Shown piece by piece: positions 10,806-22,600 of a stretch of 33,058 nucleotides of DNA. The stretch spans positions 1 to 33,058 of the forward strand of contig RBZT01001000.1 of the NCBI GenBank assembly GCA_003693705.1, written 5' to 3'. The DNA comes from Polymyxa betae (Eukaryota > Endomyxa > Phytomyxea > Plasmodiophorida > Plasmodiophoridae). The notes under the pieces are model-generated. The model worked only from the letters and a program-made list of their open reading frames with translations, made no database searches and was not told where the DNA came from. The translations under genes were made by a program, and so were the position numbers. How positions within the stretch are numbered: the stretch's first letter is position 1; each line of letters opens with the position of its first letter.

Positions 10806-12267
10806 TTAATTGTGTGATTGTTGAGATAGAATCTCTGCATTATATGCTAATAATTTCCTACATGTTCTGCATTTACTGTTTAGATTATATTCTCTCTTCA
10901 ACTCCAATAACCTTCTCGCTAGCGATTCCATCTTAGCCATTAAACTTTCATCTTTCTCAAAGGTTTCCTGTAGCTGTTTATCTTGTTCCAGACCGAAATC
11001 TGCTTGAATAGATATTAGACGTTGATTGATCTCAACACCATTATCAATGATCATTTTTCGAATTCGAATGGCTTGTTCTCTCTTTAATTGATCTTCTTGT
11101 TCTGATATTTTCATTTGTAATTCTCTATGCTGATCCTGTTTGAGTTGTTCGATAGCTTTACAGTTGTTCAGCCTGCATGATTCCAAACTCTCTTTGATTT
11201 CCGCCTTTGCGTTTTTCTCAAACGATTCTTTCAATTTCTGTATTTCTGTTGCAAGTTGCTCATGCATATCGCGTTCAATAGATTTCTTCTGCTGGTTCAG
11301 TTTATTTTCATGTTCGATACTTAATTCAGTTAACCTATGTGTTTACATTTAGATGAGTTCTCATTATAATTATTCCAAACCTTTCTTGTCTATTTGCTTC
11401 CAGCCTTTCTTTCAAATTGTTAATTCCACATTGACGACGACATTCTAGATCATGTTGTAATGTCTCAATCTCAGTTAACAATCTCTGTTCATGATCAATT
11501 TCAAGATGTTTGAGTTCATCGTGAAGTTCCCTCTGTAATTCCCTCTTTCTCTCACATATTCTGTTAGATCGCATCTCAGCTAGATGTCTCTTAGATTCTG
11601 TAAGGCGTCGTTCACTTTCCATTTTCAATAACATTATGTGCTTCTCAATTTCTTCCTCTTCATATTTCGTCAATCTTCGTTGTTCTGCTTCTACTGCTGC
11701 ATTGAATTCTTTCTCAATGCTGTCCTTTCGATCTTCGACTTTTTCCTGATTCACCATTTTTATGGCTTTAAGTAGATCACGTAAACGTTCTTGCATTTGC
11801 TTTTCAAGTGCATCAATCTGTACCTGACGTTTACGTTGAAATGATTCTCGAGCAAACTCTACAGCCTGATCGATTTCTTGGGACTTATTCTTGCGAATAA
11901 TATCCAATTCTTTCTCCATTTGTTGTTGAAATATCGCTAATCGCTCTTTACCTTCCTGTTCTAGTGAGACTTTGGTTTCTTCTTTCTGCAGGAGCTCTGC
12001 ACACAATTCTTCCTCTTTGCTCTCGTTCCTCTTGATTGAGGAATCATTCCTAAGGGCTTCTTGCAGAAGCTGTACTACTTGTTGCTCATCTTTGATGCTT
12101 TCTATTTGTCTATTCTCTTTATCATCTTTGTTCTTCTTCAATCGAGTAGACGTTTTGACCTTACTGGTGGTTTTTTTCCTACCTTTTCGAGGCGGTAACC
12201 TCTGAGATTTCAACATTTTTAACAATACACCTTGTCCGAATCCTATCAAGACAACGATGCCAGTCAT
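10806..12267 (-). CDS. Long coiled-coil protein of unknown function
   Basis: Two exons (minus strand): 12267-11381 and 11334-10806, joined in frame by a 46-nt intron to 471 aa. Starting at the second ATG (12216) gives 454 aa and removes a short hydrophobic leader (GIVVLIGFGQGVLL). The N-terminus is strongly basic (RKGRKKTTSKVK). Nearly everything after residue 60 is Glu/Lys/Arg/Gln-rich heptad-like sequence, a long helix. The end carries a CRTC pair just before the C-terminus. Centrosomal, basal-body or cytoskeletal proteins often look like this, but I do not recognise a family. It lies 24 bp downstream of the next minus-strand gene and may be the continuation of it. Confidence 0.75.
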
Positions 12268-12291
12268 GTTGCAGTCATAGATAACAATAAT

Positions 12292-13068
12292 TTATTTAGA
12301 AGAAATCACTTTCTTTTTCTGGATCTTGTTTAAGATAATGTGAAGATCAGGAAGCATTCTTTTCAACGGTTCTAAGATGCGATGGTTAATAAATCGTAGA
12401 TCGTGCCAGCGGAACAGAGAGCGAAATAAATCGCCATCTTTGGACATATCCATTAACAGATATGTCAATATATGGATCATTTTGGAAGGGAATAATCGAG
12501 CTAATGATTTGATATTATTCAGACCGAATCCATCTAATCGATAAAGTAACAGGTAAATAATAATTGAATCTATATCTCTATCAGCTTGTCGTAAACCAGG
12601 TATTTCACTAGAATACATTCAATGGTATTTCAGTTATCTGATACCACCTTACTTGAGTAATAGATCGAGGAGACGAGATTCCTTCTCAATAGATTGGGTG
12701 ATATCAAGAACAAATGTGACCTGACTATTAGTGAGATGTGGATACTGAAAGAGAAGATTGTCTAAGAGCTGCTTGATTGGAGGTAATCGAGCTCGAAAGG
12801 CGAATTGAGATCCATAGAACGAACTGGTAGTCTTTAATAGATTAAATAACTGTTTTGCTGATATACTCGTATCGAGTAATAAATTGTTAGATACAATCCC
12901 ACCTTCATTATCCACAATGCTAGACTTTCTACTTCCTCTTCCCATAATATGCTTTATGTTGTCCTTATCGACCACGCTCTCACTTGAAATTCCTCCATCT
13001 GTAATGCTTTGCTTTCTACTTCCTGCATTTGCAGTGACTGCTCTCCTGCTTCCAATGCCAGGCTTCAT
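12292..13068 (-). CDS. Uncharacterised helical protein (possible N-terminal part of the coiled-coil gene)
   Basis: Exons (minus strand): 13068-12653 and 12607-12292, joined by a 45-nt intron; 243 aa. The frame is open further upstream to 13113, but only from a GTG, so the ATG at 13068 is chosen. Residues 1-60 are Gly/Ser/Arg-rich with repeated GSRKQSI and GSRKSSI motifs that resemble basophilic-kinase sites. The rest is a compact, hydrophobic helical region (IPGLRQADRDIDSIIIYLLL, LARLFPSKMIHILTYLLMDM) that looks conserved and folded. I cannot name the family. The basic end (IQKKK) sits next to a possible splice donor leading into the coiled-coil ORF. Confidence 0.7.
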
Positions 13069-13463
13069 ACGTCTGAGATTATAACTTGTACGATCCGATC
13101 TCCAAAGAATCACTAGAAACTATCATATCGACACCTTCAGAGGAGGATATCAAAAATGGAAAACAAATTCGGAGAACAATACGTTTAATGAGAAATGATA
13201 CTGTTTAAATGAGTGTGCTAATAAGTGCAGATTATATACACTATACAGCAGCATACTTCTACAGCTGATAAACAAACTGTATAGAGCACATATATTACAA
13301 CAAGTAATACAAATGTTACTAGATGAATGTCACTGATGTCGATAGAACTTTTATCAGAAATGCGCTCCTGTTTAGTCCTAGATCTGCTATTCTGCTATAT
13401 CTTTTACATACTCGGTGATCGATAATCAAAAATCATTATGTCGATTCATATATACAAACCAGC
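13069..13463. promoter_or_regulatory. Divergent intergenic region between the helical-protein gene and the double-PHD gene
   Basis: About 395 bp of AT-rich DNA between two divergent starts. It contains a TATA-like stretch (TTATATACACTATAC, about 13231-13245). The 13069-13113 part is open in frame with the minus-strand gene but lacks an ATG. I see no RNA gene or repeat. Confidence 0.4.
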
Positions 13464-14505
13464 ATGTCCAGCAACATCGCAGGCTCTCTGTACATGTCCA
13501 TCAATCAGCTCTCTTGTTCCTGGCACGGCTGCCAAATTCCAGGCAGATCTTCTCCATTGTGCGGTATCGCCGACGTCTTCCGATCAGTAATCACTATACA
13601 CTTTCTAGATGATAATTCTAATGGTGTTTTCCAAAGTGTACCTCCAGTTATTTATCTACCCAGCAATCCTAAACGTCCGGTCAATGAATTCGAATTTAGA
13701 GCTTATGTGAAGTGAGATTTCACCTGATAACAAACCTTGATTTCACATTTTTGCAGGACCCATAAACTAGAACCACCATTGAGAAGCAATCACTGTAAGC
13801 CTGCAATTTGGCGTTTCTAATTGCCATAAAGTGTCTATGTTAGGTGTTAAGACAGCATTGCCTGTTGATCTAAAGTCTTTCGAATCGCGATGGCAGCATC
13901 GGATCATGCAGGTAGATGGCACACTTAACATGAGTTTTCAATCTGAACGGTCTCTTCAATAGCGTCCGCCAGCACCTCGTTGGCCTGCAATCTGCACAGC
14001 TTGCAACAAAGGCTCAATCTCTAACGATGCCTTACTATGCTGTCATGATTGTGGCCTCTCAATTCATGCTTTGTGCAGAGGGCCGTTTGTTAATCCAAAA
14101 AAGTTCTCAAGCCAGTTCTATTTATGCGAATCTTGCACCTTCTGCAATTTCTGCTCGCGCAAGGACAATCAGCATCTGACTAAAATATGTGATACCTGTA
14201 CTGGAACATGGCATGTTTACTGCCTACAGCTTCCCCATTCAAGGATACATCCTTTATCTCAGGTCTCGTCTCGATATTTTAGATGTAAACGTAAGTATTT
14301 TTCGTCCTTAATAACTCTTGTTGATTGTTCTTTCTAAGGATGCACTGATGCTCCTTCCAATAAAGTAGCTGGCATCGAAGTCGTTCAGACTTCGACATTG
14401 CAATCAGTGGCTAATGGAAATAAGACCAACTTCAACAATGCAGATATGGAAGTGGACTCGGACGACACTTTAGATCAAGACGAAACGAGTAGTGACGAAG
14501 ATTAA
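13464..14505 (+). CDS. Double-PHD-finger (DPF/PHF10-type) chromatin protein
   Basis: Five exons: 13464-13711, 13757-13794 (38 nt), 13844-13911, 13963-14290, 14339-14505; the frame closes at 282 aa. Two fused PHD fingers lie in the middle to C-terminal part. The first has CTAC, CHDC, H and C, then CESC; the second follows directly with CNFC, CDTC, WHVYC and a final CKRC that spans the last intron. The tight CESCTFCNFC linkage is the hallmark of DPF/BAF45 and PHF10 proteins, whose double finger reads acylated or unmodified histone H3 tails in SWI/SNF-type remodellers. The N-terminal 120 residues (LPSNPKRPVNEFEFRAYV) match nothing I can name. The tail is very acidic (DSDDTLDQDETSSDED). The stop is 54 bp from the convergent citrate synthase stop. 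Confidence 0.82.
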
Positions 14506-14559
14506 TTGATTGTTCTCTTAATGCGCTTTTTAATGTATTAAACACAGCGATTGGACAAT

Positions 14560-16213
14560 TCACTCTTTTGCCATTTCGCGAATCAATGTCGAAGTTAGGC
14601 TTTTCGGTCGTTCAATTGGCTAAGTAACCAGAGTCAGCAGAAGCGAAGAAATGAACGATGGCAATCGATTCTTACCAATCCCATAATACGGTCGGTGACT
14701 AAACTTGATAAAACACCCATGGATCGACTGACACCAAAGAGAACAGTGTAGAAAGAGTCTTCAGTGAGCCCATAATAGCTTAAAAGGACGCCGCTATGAG
14801 CATCCACGTTTGGATAAGGATTTGAGACTTTTCCGAGTTGTTTCAGAATGTCAGGAACAACCTGATTTCGAATTACTTAATTAATGAATCATCTGGAATG
14901 TTACTGACTGTGTATAGATCACGAACCAGTTTGAAAAGCGGATCATCTGGCATATGTTTAAGGGCAAATTCTCTTTGACATAAATAACGAGGATCTGTTT
15001 GGCGCAATACGGCATGACCATAACCAGGGACTACTTTTCCACTGTTTAAAGTATCCCATACGGCTTGTTTGAGCTCGTCGAGAGATACTTCCCCTGGATT
15101 CACGGTTAAAGCACGTTACGAACACAAATCGCGATACCTTCTCCAAGCCGACTTCGAAGTTGTTTGATCCAACGTAAAACTTCCTAGGTTGGACATTTAG
15201 AAAATAGCGGAGCAATACATTAGCTGTTGGTTACTTGATTCGCTAATCCATGAAGAGGTCCAGCTAAGCCGTTCATGCCAGCACTAAAGCTCAGATAGGG
15301 ATCGGAGAGAGCGGAACCAACTAGATGCGTTGCATGGGCACTGACGTTGCCACCTTCGTGATCGGAATGAATGTTCATGTATAACCTCATCAAATCCGCA
15401 AATGGCTCATCGTTCTTGAAGCCTAACATCTGGGCGAAATTAGCCGACCAATCCAACGACTTATCGCTGGAGGGTTCAGAACGATTTTTAAACGTATTCA
15501 AGTAGATTCTGGCCGCGACTTCTGGTAGCTTTGCGATCAAATCCAGAGAATCATCAAGATAATACTTCCAGTAATCCGTTTTAGGAATGCCCCTTTCATA
15601 AGCCTTGACAAACTTGCTATCGATCTGGAGTGCTAGGACCGCTGAAGAGAGTTGGGTCATAGGATGCATACTATCTGTTGGGAATCGGTTGATAGCATCA
15701 ACTACATGAGATGGTAAGCGTGATCTGTTGTGTAAATCTTGACACAAATCTTCTGCATGTTCCGGCGTTGGTAGCTCTCCAGTCATCAGTAACCACAACA
15801 ATCCTTCAGAGAGCGGCTGAGAACCGGGCTTTCGTTTTGGGAGGTTGTTCTGCAATTCAGGAATGGAAAACCCGCGAAACCGGATTCCTTCGTCAGCATC
15901 GAGAAGAGAGGTCTGTAATCAGTTGTAAAACCAAGAACAAAAATGATCAAGAGCGAACCTCAGTGAGAAGGGCGGGAATACCTCGCATACCACCGATAAT
16001 TTGATTGACTGTGACATTCCCTACAGTTTTATTTCCATACGTCTTCCGTAATGCCGCTATGCTTTCTCTTTGCTTAGGAGCGAGTTTTGCAAGATGAGAT
16101 GCCAACATCTAAGAAGCAATCAGTCCCAAGCTAAAATGAGAGTGGCATTATACGGATAGCTGCCTAGAAGGAGCTGGTATACGAATAGGGAAATGTCTGA
16201 ACAATGAGTGCAT
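14560..16213 (-). CDS. CIT1: Citrate synthase, mitochondrial
   Basis: Condenses acetyl-CoA and oxaloacetate to citrate, the first TCA-cycle step. Seven exons (minus strand): 16213-16154, 16108-15959, 15912-15235, 15183-15138, 15093-14909, 14861-14676, 14619-14560; the frame closes at 454 aa, close to mammalian CS. Catalytic motifs are all present: His in [12 protein letters not shown], His in [10 protein letters not shown] and Asp in [10 protein letters not shown], plus [20 protein letters not shown]. The first 20 residues ([20 protein letters not shown]) are Arg-rich, lack acidic residues and form a typical mitochondrial presequence. The C-terminus ends AKE, with no peroxisomal SKL signal. 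It is divergent from DNAH10 with 394 bp between starts. Confidence 0.96.
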
Positions 16214-16607
16214 GTTGACAATGAATTAGATATGATATGATATGATGGAAATGATACGAAAGAAGCTGATGTAGGTTATGATGTGATAGATGACGGTGTC
16301 ACTGTTACGGAGACGGAGCTCTCCCACTCATGAAATGTGTCATAATATCATAACCATGTCATCTAATAGCTGCGGTATCCCTATGTAAAGCTTGCATTTC
16401 TACCAATCTCATCCTAGTACAGTAACCCATCATAACATCAACTGAAATTGGTAAGTTTAAGGTAAATATAATCGTATTCATGCTGTTAAATCTACCTTTT
16501 TGGGTGGAGCAGGACTTCAGTGATGATTTTGAATTTAAGTGTATCACATCATACTGTCATAGAAGTACAGTTCTGTCAATCTGTAATTTCTCGGCTATCT
16601 CTGCCGA
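16214..16607. promoter_or_regulatory. Divergent region between citrate synthase and DNAH10
   Basis: 394 bp without a supported gene. It contains a short (TATGA)3 microsatellite at 16231-16245 close to the citrate synthase start and a GGAGACGGAGCTCTCCC stretch around 16309-16325. A 62-codon minus-strand ORF at 16359-16547 has no family resemblance. It is presumed to hold both promoters. Confidence 0.4.
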
Positions 16608-19600
16608 ATGACATCAGCTGATCCAAGAATTGACTGGATAGCTGCCATCATTTGCAAAGGGCTTGACATCGAGCGTAATGAGTTCGATAATAATGTCGCC
16701 AAACATCCAAGTAAGCTGTCTTTTATCCTGGTTCAGAAAACACCTAATAAATGAGCAGAACTGCAATTTTTCCTAAATGATGGTGGTGTTGGATCTTACA
16801 TAATTCTCCACACCGAATTTGATCATAAGCAACATGTTGAGGGCGAGGAGAGTCCCGGCCCAGCTACGATTGCTATAGAATCCACAGTCCATGATCTGGA
16901 TCGAATTAGAGCAATGTTCCTGATTAAGACAGTATCGGGATCTGTAAATCCTACTAAGATTTCATCTCAGGTCTATAGGAATGTATCACGACGCTATCCT
17001 AGCTTAGCTTTCATGTGCTTAGGTTTCATTCTCAGTAATGCCAGGTCATTCACTTCTCATGCTCACTCAAATCATGTCTAATGTCTATCTGCCTATGGTG
17101 GACCCATCCTCGCCTGATCAGGCATCAGGCAGCCCTCTCTCAGAATCCGTTCATGTTCGTGGTGAGCTCACATCGAATATGAACAAGTTTGTGTCACAAG
17201 TTCAGCATACCATTCAACAAATTGGAGGAGAGATACTTTTGCAAATTCCCAATGTCGGTTTTGCTATATCTTCTTTGTGTTTGATTTATAAACCCCTGTC
17301 ATATAGGTTGAACTCAAATCGATCTTATCATTGAAGCAAGAGATGGATGTAGATCTTCTTACACAGCTAGAAGCTACATTAGAAGATTGGAGCAGTATGA
17401 TAGCGTCTGTCCTAGAATCCCAATCCACCAAACAAGTGGAAACCTTCAAAGGGCCTTTAGCTGAGATTGAACATTGGCGCAATAGAGATGCGATTTTGAC
17501 AGCTTTAGTTGAGCAATTGAACTCTGAATTTGTCAGTGAAAAGTTTAAATTTCATATATTCGTCCTATTTAGCAGGAAACTTAGGTTGAAACAACAATTA
17601 ATGTGCTAGAAGAACTACAGCTTGATTCCATTCCGGTATTCAAGGAACGAATCACAGAGCTTGAGAAAATGTCAGAGGAAGCTAAAGATAACGTCAAGTT
17701 CTTATCTACACTTGAAAGACATTTTAAGAAGCTCCAAACAGGTCTCTGGGACCAGATTTTATGTATCTGGTGCTAATGAGCTTTGTTAGGCAATATCGCG
17801 ACACTTGCTGAACGTATACCAAACATGATGAACCAATTAAGGATGGTCTGGATCATCTCTCGACATTATAATAAGGATGAGCGTATGGTGCCTCTTATGT
17901 GCCTGATTGCTCAACAAATTGCAACAAACGCTGCCAATGAGATTAACGTAAAGACGATATTCCGGAAGAAACCAAAGTAAACGTCAGAGTGCTTTTTTTG
18001 TCATTTATCTGATTTGTTTGAAGAGTTGCGATGGCGACAATCGAAACTGCTCGAGAGGTTCTTTTAACCTGGTTTTCTTCGTATAAAGCCGCAAGGCTCA
18101 AAGTTTGTCAAAACTTTGTTCTGTGTAGCTCGTGATATAACGATTTTTGATATTCAGATTGAAAGTCACGGGATGGAAAGTCGATGGGAATTTGATCGTA
18201 AGAAGCTCTTTGATCAAACAAATTATATGGCAAGAATATGCGACAATCTGTATCAAATTGCAGAAACCCTTTCGCAATTCAATCAGTTCCTTGGAAGCGA
18301 TTTGAAACGGGTGACCAAGGATACTGTTGGGATCGACGAAGTGATTCAAAAAGTTGATCATCTGGTTACCCCTTTGGAAAATTTACCATTCAACATTTTC
18401 GATATGAGGTACAGTACGAGCTGGGAACAAGTTATGAAGAGTTTCAATGAAAAAGTCTTGGAGATTGAGATTCGGACTAAGAACTTTATCACCAACTCAT
18501 TCCAGAAACTACGCTCTGCAGAAAGTGCATTTCAGCTTTTATGGAACTTCAATGACATCAACACCAGAGAGGCATTTCGTAATGAAATGGCCGATAAGTT
18601 TAAGTTAGTACTTGAACAGTATCGTACAGAAGTAGAGCGAATTCAGAGTTTGTTCGAGCAACATAAGTGTGTATCTGGTTGATTTTATACTAAAAGAAAC
18701 GCTCACTATTTGCTTTAGGAGCAATCCACCATTACCGAAAAATCAGCCTCCCTGTGCTGGCGCCATACATTGGGCAATGTCATTATATATGACTAGCAAG
18801 AAAACCATTCTGAAACTGCAAAAGATGGATAATCTGCTTACTAGTGAAGTCGGTAAGCCGGTTGCAGAATATTACCTTCAAGTTGCTCAAGAAATTGATC
18901 ACTTTCGCGCCGAATTGTTAGAGCAATGGAATTCTACAGTTCATGATATTGTTAATAAGCGACTTAAGGAGCACATTCTTGCCATATCAACATCAGGGAT
19001 TATCTATGTCAATTTCTCTCATGATCTCATTGGCATAATTCGCGAATCTCGCTATCTTGATCGCCAAGGTATAGGAATCCCTCGGCTAGCGCTAGACGTC
19101 TCGCTGCAAGCATCTACTTTCCATCTCTCTGTCACTCAATTAAACGGAATGCTCCATGAATATTATTCTGCTATATCAGCTCTCAATGATGTTGAGAAAC
19201 TTCTATTACGTTCAAAAATCGTTAAGCTCAATAAGATTCTAGGTCAGTTTACAGGAACCGGTTTTTGTCTGGCTGAGTATTTTCCGCAGAAGCTGGATTT
19301 GATCCTCTTAACTGGAATTCTCTTGGTATAATGGATTTCATTCACTCATGTAATAGAGGATTGACAGAATTCAACTCGATCGTGAATCGTGTCACTAAAA
19401 ATCGAATCTCCATTGAAGTGATGCTGACTGAAACCGCCATAAATGGATTTCTCATTGATTTTTTTAGGATATAGTAGCCGATATCGAATCCGCTTCTCTC
19501 TTCAATGTTGAGAAGCTGAAGCAGACGTACAGAATTGAAGATTTCCGTGATGTAATAGAGAAGCAGAGGCGAGCGGTCATCGAGGGCTTGTCAAGGAAAT

Positions 19601-22600
19601 ATGGAAGTATTCATACAATGATGTTGAAGATCGAAGAATCTGTTAATAATTCCGATACGGGTAACAGGCAACGTAGTTTCCACGAGATCTCCTTCTAATG
19701 AGTATTCAGGTCGGTGTGAGAAGATGGCTGAATATTACAAGTATTGGGAGCAAATCTTGTTCAAAGCAATCTCTCGGTTGATAGTTCGGGGATTGATTAG
19801 CTTCCAACAACTACTTTGTGTAAATGATAAACGAAGTCAGAGGACTTCAACGGCAAATGCCGCTCGTTTACTCTTGGTGGTCGTGGCTGAGATGAATCCA
19901 CCTGACATTGTTTACAGACCAGCCCTTCCTGATATTTACAAATTTCTTTCTACCATACTAACCAACATAGTCTCCAGCGCCAAAGGTTTCTCAGTAATTA
20001 TCACTGGTTCTATTTGCTTTAACAATGATTTTAGGTTTTGTTCGCTGGATGAACAACTCCTGTATTGAATGCCCACCGGTTCCATTAACAGACGGAGAAG
20101 AGAAGCTCTACACATTCTATGATGATGTCTCACAGAATCCAGCTGTCATTAAAGTGATGTTGTCAGTTTCTCAAGCAATTCAGAAAGTGTTCAACAATGT
20201 CGATCTGTATATCGATACCTGGAGAAGATATGATTCAGAATTCAGCTTGTGGAATCATAAAAAGCTTAGCCACTTGGAACGCATGAAAAATCGGAAAATA
20301 TCAGTCGTACGTTGTCATGGGTTTGTACGGCTGCAACAATATTCAGGACATCATATTAGGTTCATTTTGATAATCGACTTCTACGTTATGCTCTGCTGTC
20401 CAATAGAGTGTCGACTGTTTCTCCTTACAAAGATATTGACTTCATCCGGGTCGATTGTCAGCCGATGATTATAGCAGTGAAACAGCAAGCCGATGTTTGG
20501 GTTCAAGCCTATGGTGACATTCTTCGTTCGATGTCATTGCAAATGCTACATTCTCTTACTGAAAAGATTGGCTCTCTCCGTGAAAGGCTTACAGCGCCTA
20601 CAGAGACACTCGATCAATTACAAACCATCCTTGGTACAATCGTGGAAATTCAGGACAGCAATATGGATATGCATCTGGAGTTTCATGATGTGGCTGAGAA
20701 ATTCAGAACTCTAGAGGTACGCTGAGAGCAAAAACAGGCGACAATCGAAAGTAACTATTGATGCAGGTGTATAATATAGAAGTGGACCAAAAGACTGTTG
20801 CATTAGTTAACAGCATATCCGATGAATGGAATCAGTTAGTGCTGCAATCGAAATGCATCGATAAGGCTCTCTTGCGAGTGAAACAGAAGTTCATGCAAGT
20901 TGCCGAAGAAGGCGTGCAGAATTTTGCAGCAAGTACCTGCGAAATAAAGAAGAAGATTTTCCAACAGGTATCTCTAATTCTTTAGAAACCTTGAATCTAA
21001 CTATCTGTTTAGGGACCATTATCAGTAGGAACAAATTTAGAGGATGGATTGGAATCGTTGAAGTTATTTTCTACTGAATTGGAGTCAATGTTTCGAACAA
21101 GTGCAGCTTTAATCAATGCACAACGTTTATTTGGATTACCTGTTACACCATATCCAGACTTACAAGCTGCTCATGATGCTCTGCGTCTCTGTCAACCTAT
21201 TTATGACATTTTCATTGATTTTCAAAAAACTGTCAAAGAATGGTCGCTCTTATTATGGGTCGACTTAGATCTCGACATGATTGACAAATCCAGCGAGAAG
21301 TGGACACAACAGCTGAGCAAATTTTCTGAAAAGCTGCAAGCGGTCCCGGTTTTCAGGTAGATTTCCATAGAGTGATTTTCTATACATCTCACAAATCTTT
21401 GCAGGAAACTTCAAGAACGCATTGTAGGATTCAGAGAAAGTATCCCATTGATGGCAAGCTTAAAGAACCCTGCTATTCGTCCAAGGTTAGAAATTTACCC
21501 ATTCTGCTTTGGTGTTTTTAACTTAGTTGGCTGTAGGCACTGGACCGAAATTATGAATAAGACAGGAATTAAGTTCGAGTTGAACCAAAAGACTTTCACT
21601 TTGGGAAATTTGTTCCAAATGCAGCTTCACACATTTAAAGATCAAGTCGATGAGATTACGACTGCTGCTGTTCAAGAAGCTCGTATTGAAAAGGTTATTA
21701 CATATTGTCGTAATCTTGAATAGATTCAAACCTGACTGGCTGTATTTAGGAGCTTGGAAAGATTTCGTCAAATTGGAGCTCAAAACAGTTTCCAATGGCC
21801 CCATATCGAAACGATGATAGCAATGAGGGATTACGTTTACTGCACGATACCAGTGAAGTGATTGCTGATCTTGAAGATAGCGTTCTAAACCTGCAAACTA
21901 TGTCGAATTCGAGGTGATTTATGGCCATGATTTATTGAATTGGCATTGATTGTGTGATCAGATACATTAGCTGTTTTGCTGATGAAGTACGGAAATGGGA
22001 GAGAGATCTTAATCATGTTATTGAGACAATTGATATCTGGGTTATTGTCCAAAGAAAGTGGATGTATTTGGAAGGCATATTTGTTGGAAGTGATGATATT
22101 CGAATGCAGCTACGAGATGCAGCCAAAGCTTTTGATAAAGTCGACAGCGATTTCAAGAAGATCATGTCATCAACAAGCAAGAATGCCAATGTTCTAGCAG
22201 CATGCAGTGTTGATAAGCGTATCGATGATCTTCGTAGGCTTTCAAGTGAGCTTGATATTTGCCAGAAAAACCTCTCCGATTATCTTGAGCGAAAGCGCAA
22301 TGCATTCCCGAGGTAAATGTTGCAATTCTCAGCTAGTGGAATGGAATGATTCTCATTTATTTTGTAGGTTCTTCTTTATTTCTGATGATGAACTGCTGTC
22401 AATATTGGGTACAACCGATCCAACATGTGTTCAGGTTCATATGCTGAAACTCTTCGATAACGTGAAACTTTTGAAATTTGCTCGTGGTGATACAGTCGTC
22501 AGCGGGATGCAATCGTCTGAAGGAGAATATTTTCTGTTTAAAAATCAGATTGCGACTAATGGTGCTGTTGAGCAATGGATGACTGGAGTGGAAGAAGAAA

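Noticed and set aside
14958-15215. 85-codon minus-strand ORF inside citrate synthase
   Set aside because: It is a read-through of introns and out-of-frame exon; conserved citrate synthase residues require splicing across it.
16510-16620. C/D-box snoRNA between citrate synthase and DNAH10 (GTGATGA with a later CTGA)
   Set aside because: The only D-box-like CTGA falls inside DNAH10 exon 1 and there is no terminal stem; such short motifs are common by chance.
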